This document shows, one piece after another, positions 46,409 to 58,829 of a stretch of 64,000 nt of DNA (within the stretch, counting starts at the first letter, position 1; every line of letters begins with the position of its first letter). Below the pieces are notes generated by a model. The model saw nothing but the letters and a program-made list of their open reading frames with translations, did not search any database and had not been told where the DNA came from. The translations under genes were made by a program, and so were the position numbers. This stretch comes from Oscheius tipulae. Taxonomy: Eukaryota > Nematoda > Chromadorea > Rhabditida > Rhabditidae. The DNA lies in the NCBI GenBank assembly GCA_037178975.1, contig JASJZH010000006.1, positions 62,001 to 126,000 of the forward strand. Direction: 5' to 3'.

Positions 46409-49400
46409 TCACATCGGTGCTCCATATCGGCTGGTGAAGCTCTGCTGACGAAGAACCATCTGTAGGGTGCCGCAACGACAGCCGAGAATTTCGCGGAAAG
46501 GCACCCGAAATTCTTTATTGTACTTGCAGTAGATTGCCGGATTCAGTGTGCTGCAAAGGATAGTGCATAAAGTGTGGCCAATATGGCAATTGGATGGCGG
46601 AATAACTTTGCAGTATATGCAGTGAGGAACGAGTTTCAGGTCCTATAAAAGAGCCCAATATTGGTAAAAAAAAAAAAGTCGATATTGAACTAAACATTTT
46701 AAACAAGCTTCATCTTCGCATAAAGCTTCACGCTCTCTATGCTGAGTACATTACAAGATACTTTGACAAATGGCAGGTTCCCAAAAGGATTACTTAAGCC
46801 AAATTTGTCCTCTCGAAGGAAATCGAAGTATGAAAGTATATTGAAGGGAAGTATTGAATTTTTTGCTTTGTTTGACATTAGTTCCGCTTTTTATAAGATT
46901 TTTCTGTATTTCACGTTACCCACAGAACTTTTCCAAAGACCAAACGAGTTCCAAACTGCCAGACGAAAAAGCAGAGCATCTGCTGTCATATGTATTGTTT
47001 TCAACTATCTTACACTCAGGAGAGAGGGAGAGCCCACACACCTGGCTCCTCATCTCGAAATAAATCTCATGAAGGGCCTACCTGTTGGAGTAGCCGAGCC
47101 ACAAGGCCAACGTGTCGAGCCAGTAAGGAATCTGAATACTGAAGCAGGACTTGAGGATGGCAAAGACGAAAAATGGAAGCCAGCAAATGATGAAAACACT
47201 CATGATGACTCCCAAAGTTTTTCGTGCCTTGCAATCTTGTCCGTCGCTGTGGTGTTTCAGCTGAAAAGGGTTAGTATCTTCTTAGAATCGTTTCAGCTCC
47301 AGATACTGGTAAAAAATTTTCATGCTAACGTGATCTCTCATCTCTGCCAGACAAAATGCGATTCTTTGTTTGCTTACTTCCTCAGAATAAAGAGCATGGC
47401 CGAACCTTCTCAGTAATAGCGACCACACAAAAAAGACTCTTCATTTAACAGCCTCTAATGTGTCGTGACAAAAATGTGGTTATCCTTGGAACACCTGATG
47501 CGAATGCGTAAAATATGACAGCTTTTTGTCTCCAGAGCTTAATGGCTCTGTTTGCCTCTCCATGCACCTAGATCCCGACCTTGTTCTCTGACGAATACCC
47601 ATTGTCAGCATATGAGTGCCATAATAACACGCGAACAGCTGTCTCGAAGTTACGGAATGGGCACTTAACTCTCCCTACACTGACAAGCTGCGTGCCACGT
47701 GGTGGAACAGGGACATTCCCAACAGAGGGACACCCCTTTAGTGTGGGGTCCACAATAGAAACTGGACGACGTCAAAGGTTCAAAGACTTGCCTTTACTGC
47801 CTGAAAAAGTGCACTTGGCCTATGAAGATATTTTCGGTCGCCACGGAAGAGTTTACTACCGCTCAGACGAGGCTTTCCGGATTGGTCCAAGTGCTGCTTC
47901 TTTTCCAGCAAGCCGGACACTTCACTGCCGTTCTTCTCAAGGTCGGCTCCGTTGCAAGAAAGACTACGATCTTGCTTAGCGATGCGCTTGGCCGCTCGCC
48001 AAATCTTCACATAGAGGATGACCATGATGATGGTCGGGCCATAGAACGAGATAATGGTGGCGTAGATTTGATAGGCAAAATGATCAATCACCTGAAAACT
48101 CAAAATGGGTTCAATTTTGTCCGACTATACATCTTCTCAGATACGCAAATATAGAGGAAACATGTTGTGGATTTGAGTTACAATTTTTTGAGGGATAATT
48201 TTAAATTATCGTCAATTCATCATGCTCCTCATTTTTCTAATGTCCATCAGGTGTTGTAAATTTTAGCAAACATGTTGCAGAGCCTTCACTCCAGATTGTA
48301 GAGTTTTGTACAAACGAAGTTGAAAGTTCCTTGTAAAATAAGTTAACGGAAACAGGTTCGGAAAAAAACCATTTCTTCAGGGCATGTACTTACTGAGTCT
48401 CTCTCTCTCTCTTTTAGTCTTTTTCTCGACGGATTCGGACCTATGGGCTTAAGACTTCTTCCCCTCATGGTCCCATGAAATTCTAGCTTGTTCCACCGGG
48501 GCTCTCCCCTCTCTCTCTCTCTCTGTGCGCGCGCAACCATTTTGAAACCAAAAACGCATGAAATACGACCCATTGACTTCGCCTTCGGAATTCAGATATA
48601 TAATCCGACGGCGCTGCTTGAAACGCCTCGTCGGGAAGAGAGTTTTCTTCCGGAGCGCGAGGCTACCATTTTGGCAAAAACAGGACTCTTTTTGCCAAAA
48701 AGAGGGACACCGATCTTGCTCTCCCGAGAGGCTTTTCCTGGAATTACCAGAAATTAATCCAACTTTTTCCGCATAAAAGAAACATGCAATCACCTCGGGC
48801 ATTTTTTTCTAGTCGGTTACCGGAAAATTGGAGCGCTGCCCAGCCTAGCCTGCCCACTAAGAATTGGACGACACTCATTTATTGCATATGGAGAGCAGGA
48901 CCTAGAGTGGGCTCTTCGGAGCAGGGATTATTGCTCTGTTCGAGAGAGAAAAGACAGACAACCCGAAATAAAGTTGCCATTAGTCTTTTGTCCGGGCGAC
49001 CAGCGAGCATTCTCGTTGTCCATTCTGAATTTTGAACAGGAGCCGTGATGAGTTAGGATGTGCCGGCTAAATAAATTAGTCATCGGAATACTGGGAGCTT
49101 AAAAAAACCAAATCACAATTGAGAAGTTTTTAAACCTAACCTACAGTTTTCAGTCTGCAAATACTGCCACGAACCAGTTCAATTGTAAAACATACACAAC
49201 TTGGAAAGTTTGCGGCTAAAACCAGAGCTAAACTGTGGATACAAAGTTTGTTCTTCTTGTTAGAAAGGAAGAACTATTAAAAACTAAATGTTTGTAAACA
49301 GAAAATTTTGAAAGAAAGATCCAATGCATTAATGTACCAAATAGACAATCCATGCTTTTGCCGAATATTGTCAATTTGTCGCCTAATTTGTCTCTCCCGA

Positions 49401-50144
49401 ACCAACCTGACAGCCATTTTGATTCGGGTCTTCTTCATAGAGCAGCTTGACTATTATGTGGCTGGACAAGCTGACCAGAGCAGAAATGGTCCACACGATT
49501 GCAATGTAGATAATCATGCGTCTGGATGTCCTCTGAACAGCATATCTCAAAGGACTCGAAATCACTCGATATCGGTCCACAGAAATCATGCACAGGTTCA
49601 CAATTGAGGCTGTGCATAGCGTCAAGTCGGCCGTGGTCCATAGTTTGCACCAAGAACTGAAAAAAATTTAGAGTAGTCGAGATTTTTGATCCAAGGGCAT
49701 CGAATTACTGGGGGAGGATTGAATTTCGTTTAACTGAATAAAGTGATGGTCTAAAAAAGGCGAGCTCACCTTCCCAATGGCCATTCCTCGAAAAGAAGGT
49801 CCACCAAGGCTAGTGGCATGACAAGCAGGCCGACGAGGCAATCTGCCACGGCCAGGGAAACTATTAGGTAGTTGGCGGGCTGTTGAAGTTTCCTTACAAG
49901 AAAGACGGCCAAGCAGACAAGGCTGTTTCCCAAAGTTGTCGACACGATCATTAACGCTATGACCAGAGCCAAAAAGACCTGTACATGCTATTTTAAAGGA
50001 AAAACTTTCAAAAGTACTCACCTTTCCCAACTGTATAGGATTGTCGACGACGGCTTTGATGCTGTACTCATCTTCTGACAGTGACGACGTCAACGGGATG
50101 ATTGTGTAGGTAGCCAACGGGGAATAGGGCACGGCGCGTGCCAT
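46409..50144 (-). CDS. biogenic-amine G-protein-coupled receptor
   Basis: Exon 1 (50022-50144) gives the extracellular N-terminus. Exon 2 (from 49978) holds TM1 and TM2 ([19 protein letters not shown], with the conserved TM2 Asp). Exon 3 (49407 to ~49657) carries C3.25, D3.32 in [14 protein letters not shown]4 and the loop-2 Cys. Exon 4 (from 48091) has TM5 with SFYGP and a long third loop. The next exon gives TM6 with CWLPFF, and the last gives NPAIY of TM7 and a short cysteine-containing tail to the TGA at 46409. D3.32 and the TM5 Ser/Thr indicate a serotonin, dopamine, tyramine or octopamine receptor. TM2 most resembles 5-HT7/SER-7-type receptors, but the ligand is not certain. The intron between exons 3 and 4 is 1.3 kb. 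The loop-3 junction near 47260-47780 is not resolved. Confidence 0.9.
48092..49406 (-). other. 1.3-kb amine-receptor intron with microsatellites and a hairpin
   Basis: The intron holds TC-repeat tracts at about 48401-48415 and 48509-48526, the second followed by GCGCGC. A 12-bp perfect hairpin has arms 48669-48680 and 48689-48700 with an 8-nt loop. No exon was recognised. Confidence 0.6.
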
Positions 50145-53087
50145 CGTGCTCAGCGCCGCCGCAGCAATGGCTGTGGGCGGAGCTGCGGTCCCCTTACGGT
50201 CAGTCTGAAGGCAGAGAGGAAATCATTGTGGAAGAGAGTCTTGAAATATAGAACAGACAAGGGCGAGATACATAAATTGACAGTCCTATATTGATGTGTG
50301 AAAGAATCAGCAAGGTAATAATATCCCAATTTCTTATCATAAGACGACCCGTGGATATGGGCGAGCGAGGACAAGCAACATGATAAGCATCCCGTTTATT
50401 TTCGTATGAGAAGCCCGGGACAAAAAATGGCTATCCGGGACCCTAGCATTCGTAGTCAGGACGGCTCTCCGCCTAACGCAGATTTATATTTCTAGATTGG
50501 TTGTTGTGACAAGACTAATTTCTGCCTAATTCAAGACAAGTACGATTTTTGAAGACTGCACAATGACTGAACGAAATTGTCGTCATTGAAGGGGGTGCTG
50601 CGCCTACTTGATTTATTGATCATGTGAAGAAATCTGATGAAGAAGAGAGCGGGACAGAAATACAAAATCGATACTGGAGTGTGAAAGGCAATCCAATCAA
50701 GCTCGATGTGGCCATCACATGAGGAAAAAGACCGTTTTCACATCAATTATTGGCTTTTTGATAGAGGCATGCTTGTTTTGAGTACAGGAATAGATCAAGA
50801 GGGGAGAATAGAAAACAGGCGCAAGAGTGTATTCGCGCATGCAGGCAGCCCCGTTATAGGAATGCCGTCCTTCAGTTTTGGAAGTTCAAGTAAAACTCTG
50901 GAATATTAGAGAAGGAGCGGTTGCAACGTCAGAGGCCAGGGAACAGACACTTTTTAGGTGAGAAGACGCATGTACCGGCACTGAAGCAATTCAACAAGAT
51001 TTCGAAGTAGAACCACCGTTCCAGTAAACAGTGGGAATCTACGGGTGCGGTATTTCATTAAACGAGTCAACCGCCACTTGTTGTAATCCTTAAAATTGAT
51101 TAGTTTGGTTTTACAGCATACTAAACTAATTGGTATCTTAAGAAGAAAGCGATACAACAACTAGATAAGACTGGAATGAGAAAATTACAGTATAAAGGAC
51201 GAAAAATGATGTTGAACATGATACATAAGGAAAATGACTGTTGCCGTACAAAGAAGAACAGTTCATATGAAAATAGCGTGACTACTCATAAAAAATGCCT
51301 GTCTTTGTTTTCGACCATTCGCAATTTGTAGGAAAAATCACGCTATAGCATTCCGAACATCTCGGCTTGAAAAAAGTTGATAGAAAAAGAAGAAAATGCA
51401 AATATGAGGAGACTCCTACGAGAAATGCGGTTCTTTTCACGCACTCGGCATAATTCATTGTCGTTAAGGAGCACACGTAAGGAACAAAGCTGTGAAGGAA
51501 AGTTGAGGGTTCAAGACCTGAAATATCTTTTTGACCCCCACCTAGGATATGCGATACTTTGCGAAGAACAAAAAACAGAAAGAGTGCTCGAAACTTCCTC
51601 GCACAGATCTTTTTTTGTCCAAATCACCATCATGGCATGGTCGTAAAACAAAGTGAACACGTCAAGTTGGGAAAGAGCGGGTACGAAGTCTATGAATGAC
51701 TCTGTGAAAACAACCGGAAATAAACAAATTATGTCTTCAGGTAAATGTTATTAAGGCTGCAAAGAGTCTATCCAAGAACTCCTCTTGGAAGGAGGATGAT
51801 GGACTCATCTTATTCAATTTTCCACTTACTATGAGGAAGTGTTAATCTGAGAGGGGGACCATGATTTTCAAAAGCGAAGAATGTTGCGTGTGACAAGGGC
51901 AAGACAGTCATTGGCTCACTAAAGTTATTACTTATAATCTGCATTATTGACACCATTTTCCCTGTTATATTAGTACTATTGTTAAACTCAGGTTCTGCGT
52001 TATTGCAAACTAGCGTGACACAACTAGCCTCAAATAATCTGAAAGTTGAAGATGCAAAAATACAGCGTTGTGACCATCTTTTGCTTGTTTCTGTGTTGTC
52101 GACCACTAAGAAAAAACAGCAAGGTTAGTATTGCAGAGAAGTTAAATTAGTGACACCCCAAGTTTGGCAGGATAAGAAAATCATCATATGTTAACAAGAA
52201 GGCTTTTTTCCTTTTCTAGCTCGGATATCCCAGATAGAGAATTTAGCCACCAAGCTAAGTAATATTGAGAAATATGCACCGTTTCTGAGGAATGTGTGAA
52301 TTGCTCAGTGAACGCGCCGTCGTTTTGTATCTTTTCCATCAGCGGGAAACTTAATAGGATATCATTTTTATGAACGGTTCCAAAGCCACTGTTTCTTCTA
52401 CCCCACCGGACAAAAGATTAACTGCAAAAAGAAAAGATTGCGAAAGGTGCTAATAGAAAGTTTCAGAACGGCTGCAGAACTGGAAGATCTGTGTTAATAT
52501 ATAGACTTCCAAGTCCTATTTTGAACGTTTCACTGGACGAGTGAGAGGGAAAGGAAATGCCGCTTGGATGCAGCGGAAGCGACGTAGATTGTCCAATTCA
52601 AGAGGAAGGAACCCCGAAACAATTTATCATTGGAAAGCATCGATCATCTTCTTGAATATATTGCAGAAATATCTAGGTATTCTGTGGAAGCGTGCGTGGG
52701 GGAAGACAATAAAAGTTTACGGGGTTGACCAGCAATCGGCACTAAGTGACTGCCATGGAGGTGGCAGCATTATTTATCGGGATGAGGAAATTGTGCATAA
52801 AGAATTGTCTTTTTCCAGTTTTCTTAGGAAAGTTGTGAGAAAAATGTTTTGGCGTGACGACATAAAATCGTGTCAAGATTAACTATGAAAGCCGGTATAC
52901 GTGATATGAGAAGTTGTAAACGAAAGGTCATTGTGTTCCGAACAAAGTTAGAAACTCTTCCTCTTTCGATTAGGGGTAACGTTTCAATTAATTTCAAGAA
53001 TGAAGAACTCCGAGTCGGAGAAAAACAATTTTTTTAATGACTGGCCATTCTTAGTAGAAAGTAGTTCTTACTGTTTCAAAACCTAGG
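50145..53087. other. intergenic, upstream of the amine receptor
   Basis: This is 2.9 kb without a supported gene. A plus-strand frame at 52541-52882 is open but shows no motif or splice context. The region probably holds the amine-receptor promoter. Confidence 0.45.
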
Positions 53088-54825
53088 CTAGCCGAATTTC
53101 AAAAAAGAAGTCAAAATTTGTTTCTTGGTATGACACGTTTTATTCAATAGCCAAGTGTGTTGCCTAAAAAATGCAGACAAAGTCCCCGTAATCCCCAACA
53201 AAATGTATCCCAGTCCGTCTTCTTGAGCCGCTGATGGTGAAGAAGGTTTGTTCCACGCATGATATCCATGATGACATCTTGGCCGCAATCTCGCACAACG
53301 ACAGTCTTCGTCTGAAAAATTTTCTATGTCGGGTGGAACAATGGATAAACAGACCTTGTCGGCACTCGATATCAAGATTTCAGTTGCTCCCGTGTAGTTA
53401 CAAGACACCAGTAGCCGGTATTCCGTAGCAATCTAAAGTTTTCCATTTGCTTGGAAACAGCTCTTACGCTCACCTTTATAATCTCAGACATCTTTTCCAG
53501 TACTGGAAACGGGCCGGTATCAGTCGATTGCTGTTGGCTTGTACAAGGAGATGGCTCATCTTTCACCGTCGTAATATCGATGATTTCTTCTTGATGCGTA
53601 GGCTGCTGTCGTTTCAGAAGCTTCTCCAACATTTCCTGACTTGTTTGCCCTGGAGACGAATGGGAAGTGGAAGGACCCGGGTCGGCAGGAGAGTCTTGTA
53701 GGAGATCAGAAATGTGGAACTGAAAGCAGGATTAAACTGAAGAAGTAACTTCTTACATTCCTGTCCTGGGCAACTGCATATCCAGAGTTGAAACTGTTCA
53801 TGTACTGGGCAAACTTGATTTCTTCGGCTGAAAAAACTCGCTTCCGATATTAAGTAACGGAAAACTCACAACTCGATCCCGACTGAGCAGTCGGTGCGTT
53901 TATTGGGGAAACCAGAGCTTGTTGCTGCGTAACCACAGGTATGCGGACACCATTGTGGTCGTGCTCACCACCTCTGTAGACGTAAATCTTGCCTCCAGGT
54001 AGACTCAAAGAGTACATCTGATAGGGACAGCGGGTTCGCTTCCAGGAATTGCATCTGAAAAGTAGAAAATTGCTAGCCATTTGTTAACAATGTAGCAATT
54101 AAGCAGAAAACCTATTTGTTTAAAATGATGCGCTTGTTCTGACTTGTGAAATGCGCGATAACCGGTATTTGATACTCAAAAAATGGATGGTATGCTTTCC
54201 CCGAAACTCCGAAAATCGCCTAGTATACGATGGGTAACGTGGTTTCTTGGTATATTATACATGGGGAATCTATTTCTACCAGTTCCTTACTCTTGGGTAC
54301 CGCGGCAAGTTAACCTACCCTTCCAAATCTTCTTGTCTGTTAAATATTGTCTGTAATGGAAATATTTTTTTTTTGAGAAGAACTATCAAATTCTGTGGAA
54401 ACATGACTCATCGCTTTGAACGATTATTTTTGACTGAATTTCTAACGGCTCAGAAGTTTTGTAACTTTTTCTTGAAATGTATGATATAAAACTACATCTT
54501 TTAGCTAGTAGCAAATCCTTATTTCAAATTTTCAGTATTTTATTTCCTGTGAAAATTTAAAAAAGATAAACACTCGCCTGAACGTGATTTTGGATCCGGT
54601 GAGTAGCTCGTCCGTTTTCCTTCTTGAAACCTTGTTTGCTCTTGCCAAAGCAGATAGCTCCTCAGCCGTACTGACACATCCAAAAAGTTGCCAGTTGATG
54701 TTGCTCCTCCTCACAGCAACGGGTTTCATGTCAGGCGCTTGGAATTGTGGAAAGGAAAGGAAGGCGTTCTGGTCATAGACTTGGGCAGCTGAACTTGGAA
54801 GTCTCCCATTTTTTTTACGTTCCAT
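53088..54825 (-). CDS. putative FLYWCH/GCM-like zinc-finger protein
   Basis: The ATG at 54823-54825 directly follows a gatttcag acceptor. Exon 1 (MERKKNGRLPSSAAQVYDQN) contains a helical segment ending KITFR. It joins by a GC donor (GCGAGT) to CNSWKRTRCPYQMY. A Cys, Cys, His-x-His pattern follows: C...RC.YQMY and GGEHDHNG, about 30 residues apart. This is the spacing of FLYWCH- or WRKY-GCM-type zinc ribbons. Then come an S/P/Q-rich region with EEIIDITTVKDEPSP and a C-terminal cysteine-containing part, with TAG at 53088-53090. I infer a nuclear DNA-binding protein; the exact family is uncertain. Confidence 0.7.
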
Positions 54826-55300
54826 TCTGAAATCAAACGTATTTTGGAAAAAAAGATAATAGTATGAGGAAGAAAAAAAAAGAGAATAAGCTTAGAAACT
54901 GGGTGGTGGGGGTCGTTGAGCGTAGCCCCCCCGTGTCCCCCATTGATCGCGGTGCTGGCCCCCCCGGTAATCGCGCGTAGAAGGTATAGACACTGGCCGC
55001 AGTGGAGAGCCCAGACACGCCGGTTTTAACGGCTGGGGGAGAAGCGGGGGTACGCGATGGATGCGACACAAGATAGTCGCGCAGTTTTAATTAAGCAGGA
55101 TACTGTTGGGAAGAGACGGTTACCTCATCTTCATTCAGTTTGCATTAAATTACCTTTATAGATAAAATATGGATGAAATGACAATGATGCAAACTTTAAA
55201 ATCGGGTCAGTAAATGACAAATTGCGAGAAATTAATAGCACTTGGTCAAAAAAAAGCTTACAAACAAAGACAGAATGGTACAAAAACACATAACAAGCAA
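54826..55300. other. intergenic with C/G-rich patch
   Basis: The probable upstream region of the zinc-finger gene has several runs of six or seven C at about 54930-54970. No supported frame was found between the two minus-strand genes. Confidence 0.45.
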
Positions 55301-57457
55301 CTACCATTCCTCTTCAATAACGGGCTGGGGTCTTGTGGGATAATATCTTTCCTTCAAGCTACCAAGTGTAAACATATCTTTCAACAAGAAATTCTGGATT
55401 ACTGCACCATACTCGTCAAGTCTCTTTTGCAGAAAAAAGTCGTGTCCGGTACCGCACATAAAGATAAATGTCACCAGATCGTTCAACTCGTGGACCAGTT
55501 TCCAATGGAAAGAGTAAAAAGGGCTCAGATTGGCAATGGCAGCGCCTTCTCCTTCAAATCGGAAAAGACGCAACATGGGATCGGTTGGCTGTAGCGGGTT
55601 CGATCTCTCAGGTTTGCGAATAATGACCGCTAAGTGTGCTTTAGAGTTAGTGATTGGCACCATTACTACTGTTAGGACATTGAAAGTGAACGTAAAGACT
55701 TTGTAGGATAGACCCTCAAAGAAGGCCGTCGGATTGGAATCCCATTGAGGTTTTTCGAAGCGAATGTGCAGCTCCTGATTGGTTGAAGAGGATGTGTGTA
55801 TACGACGCTGAAATTCAAGATCTGTGCTGGTGTTCTTTGAAAGCTATACAAGAATTATCTTTAAACATTTAAATCAGAAAAAAGAAAAAGAAAATGCCAT
55901 GTGATTTCTACTAACTGTTGAATGTTTTGCATCTATCTTGATCGTTTAAAAACGTTCCCAGAATATGCACAATGACCCAAAATTACCTGTAGGGCACTGT
56001 TGATCTTCTTCACAAAGTCAAAACTTTGAGGAGCATCGTTTTCAAACTTCAAGTAGAGCTTGTTACAAGACGGGAGCAGAATGCCCATAGCGTAGTCAAA
56101 GTACGGAATTTCATTTCCCTGGCATGGTATATTCACTTCGAGTAGGCTCTGCAAATGGTCTGTCGTTTGTTATAGCCTTTACAGTAAGAAGTACCACGAG
56201 ACAAAATCCAGGATCAGCTAGTTTCCACGTCGACGTAATTTGTACTTTGACATACAGTTCTCTACTAGAAGTTCACAAGTTTCGAACAAAAACGCTGATT
56301 CACAATACAGTCACGTACAAAATGATCTTAGAGACAAATCGCGGGGTTTTGAATCGTTTTAATTCGTTGTCAAATTTCCAGGAGACTTCTTTCCAAAAAA
56401 AAGCAAAGAAAATCTTTGTACAATACGCTTTGCTAGGTTGTTTGAGGCTCTCATATTTGAAGCAACCTACCAGCATGCTGAGATCTTCTGCTTGAACCAA
56501 GCTGCTTAGAGGAAGCCCAATTTCCGCCAGATTGAACAGCACGTTTCTTGGATTGAAAACTTTTAGTGCCTTCGAGTTGAGACCCCAGGTGTACCAGCCA
56601 AAGCTAAGGGGCTTGAAGACCTCACAGGTGAAAATGAAAACCGAAAGATGCTGCAGTAGTCGATCTACAGCGGCCAGGTAGTTGACTTGCTCATGAGGAG
56701 GAATATCTGTTTTGAGGTAGATTGTCTGGAAGAAGAACAAGGAAAGATCGGCAGCCATAGTAAGAGTGGAATCTTCGATAAAATCGGTCAGTATGAAGAG
56801 ATACTCTTTGTTGGCTGTAGCGATTCGAAGCATAAAGTCTGGCTCAGAAGAAGATTTGGCCAGCTGAAAGCTCACATTACTAATATGTAACGGGTAAACT
56901 GACAATTTCAAAAGTAAGAAAAGGACATTCAGCTTGCGGCGTAGCTGAATTTTCAGGCTGTGAACTACGGTTTCCTTCAACTTGAATGCTCTCGCGACGC
57001 TCTTCAGCTGCACTGAGGACATCTTTACAAGTTCTGAGCATTTTGACAAACGTAGCAGGTTTTAGCTGAAAACTGTACTATCACAACACTTTCGTCAAAA
57101 GTGCTTGACTGCCAACCCAAAATCACACCTTTTTGAATACAGACAAAAGAAGGTCTTGTTGAACTTCAATTCCGTTTCGCTGATTTGGTGGCACTTCTAT
57201 TCCTTGGCCATCCTCTGCAACATGGATAGGGCCTTGTGGCAATTCCAAAGTGGCCTAAGAAACAAAACCTTCTATGATTGAAGACGTACTTTGGGAATAT
57301 GGGTTCATTTTCTAGTGCTCAATAGCACTTTTGATCACTCAATCGCGAAAGCCATGTCAATACTCTCTTCAATACAATTTCTAACATGCGGAGTAATTTT
57401 GTTAGAAAGACTTACGTCTGCTTTGAGAAGTTTCATCAAATCAAAATAAGAAGGCAT
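55301..57457 (-). pseudogene. F-box-like gene, frame broken (paralogue of 60779-62975)
   Basis: The start MPSYFDLMKLLKAD (57455-57457) joins in phase to a second exon ending DLLLSVFKK, and then to LKPATFVKMLRTCKDVLSA, an F-box-like segment. The matching downstream frame (FKLKETVVHSLKIQLRRKLN, then DLSLFFFQTIY and VDRLLQHLSVFIFTCEVFK) is shifted by one base near 56990-57010 with no workable intron. Later exons (SLLEVNIPCQGNEIPYFDYA and FYSFHWKLVHELNDLVTF) end at the stop 55301-55303. Positions align with the upstream paralogue (DLALFYYPMI, FRKLLEGL...CDVFK, FHWK). It may be a pseudogene, carry a base error, or use an internal ATG at 57018. Confidence 0.6.
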
Positions 57458-58829
57458 CACGAAACATCCGAGCACAGAATCAAAATCTGCAAGATTACTC
57501 TGCACCTGTCAAGCCATCTGTTATATACGGCGAGCTCCCCAAGAGATAATCCCTCCAATTGTCAAGCAACCCCGGGAGACGTTCCCGTAATCTGGTTTAA
57601 TTAAAACTTCGACAATGACGAGCTAGGTAGCCGACCCGGGAAAACAAGACGACTAAATTTGTTTACCCGGCCAAATTGGATCTCTGTACAAGAATTGTGC
57701 TCTGACATGCTCTGTTTTGTGAGAAAACTGATAACCACCGGGTAAACAGACGTTCTCACTTTCTGCGAATAGCTTTTTGAGGCTAGAGGATATCAGTCAG
57801 GGGCTCTATTCGAATCAACACGTCTTGAGAGGAAACAGTCAGCCCTCAGTTTTTCTATTATTGCTTCACATTTGCGGAGACTGTCCAACATGGTGAACGA
57901 GACGACTCACAAAAGCAAAACACATTGGAATCGAGGAAATTGTGCAACTATAAGAATCGCTATCATACACCATACCACGACATCTGACTAAAGCTTTCGA
58001 CAACCGGCAAAAATCTCAGCTTACACCATCATAAAAGTAGTAAGCGCCTGGGGCTACTTTAAAGCGTACTCAATGAAACCCCTGATGGGGAAAAGCAGTA
58101 TTTTGTAGCCATTGACGCCTTGAAAAATTGTACAAATTTCAAATATTTAAGGACTTTACAGAAGTTCAAGACGACTTCTATCTAAAACGTGTACTCACCG
58201 GCGCGTTTGCTTGAACCTCTCTGGATTTTCATCCCATTGACTGTGATACTATTGTTTTAAAAGTGATTTTGTCACCTCAAAATGGGCGAGGTTCAGAAAA
58301 AAAAACTGTGCGTCATAGCAAGTGCAAGAAGCATTATTAGTCTGTTTAAACAGTAACATTCACATTTTTCAGTAATGACATCGATTGTTTTATTCCCGTT
58401 TTACAGTTTTTTAATTCACATTGTTTGAAGTTCCACAGATCCACTAAAACACCTAGAAACCAAACTACGAAACGCGACTACCTCTTTTGACATTCAGATT
58501 AGCATTCTGAACATTTTAAACAACGGAAGATACTGATGTGCTGCTAATCCGAATCCCATTATAGCGCAGTCACAAGGTAATCCCCCTTCCCAGAAAGTAT
58601 TGGATTTCCGTGCCAAAAAGGAACGTATTCTGCGATACGTCGAGCATGGCCTAAGGTATTGTAGCAGAGAAGTGTCAAGGCCTGAAAATAGAACCTGTTT
58701 GGCCGGTTTGATCATCCGTTTTTGGGACTCAATCAAACCTCATGTGACTGGCACTGCAGTGACCATTGGATAGACAGCAGATAAGACTCCTTGAAAAGGG
58801 CCTGTTGATAACAAAAAGAGGTCAGTGTC
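57458..58829. other. intergenic between divergent genes
   Basis: This is the shared upstream region of the broken F-box-like gene (-) and cathepsin Z (+). No supported exon was found. Two GATA-type sites lie at its right end. Confidence 0.5.
58779..58811 (+). promoter_or_regulatory. GATA-type sites before cathepsin Z
   Basis: AGATAA at 58779-58784 and TGATAA at 58806-58811 lie within 52 nt of the ATG. TGATAA is the core of the ELT-2 intestinal GATA site in nematodes, so gut expression is a reasonable inference. Both sites are close enough to the ATG to be partly transcribed. Confidence 0.4.

Noticed and set aside
52541-52882. 113-aa plus-strand open frame
   Set aside because: No motif, no acceptor or donor context, and composition like the surrounding non-coding DNA.
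54920-55075. Minus-strand frame upstream of the zinc-finger ATG as an extra N-terminal exon
   Set aside because: The frame reads into a T-rich stop region and the real start directly follows a good acceptor at 54826, so it is more likely promoter or outron DNA.
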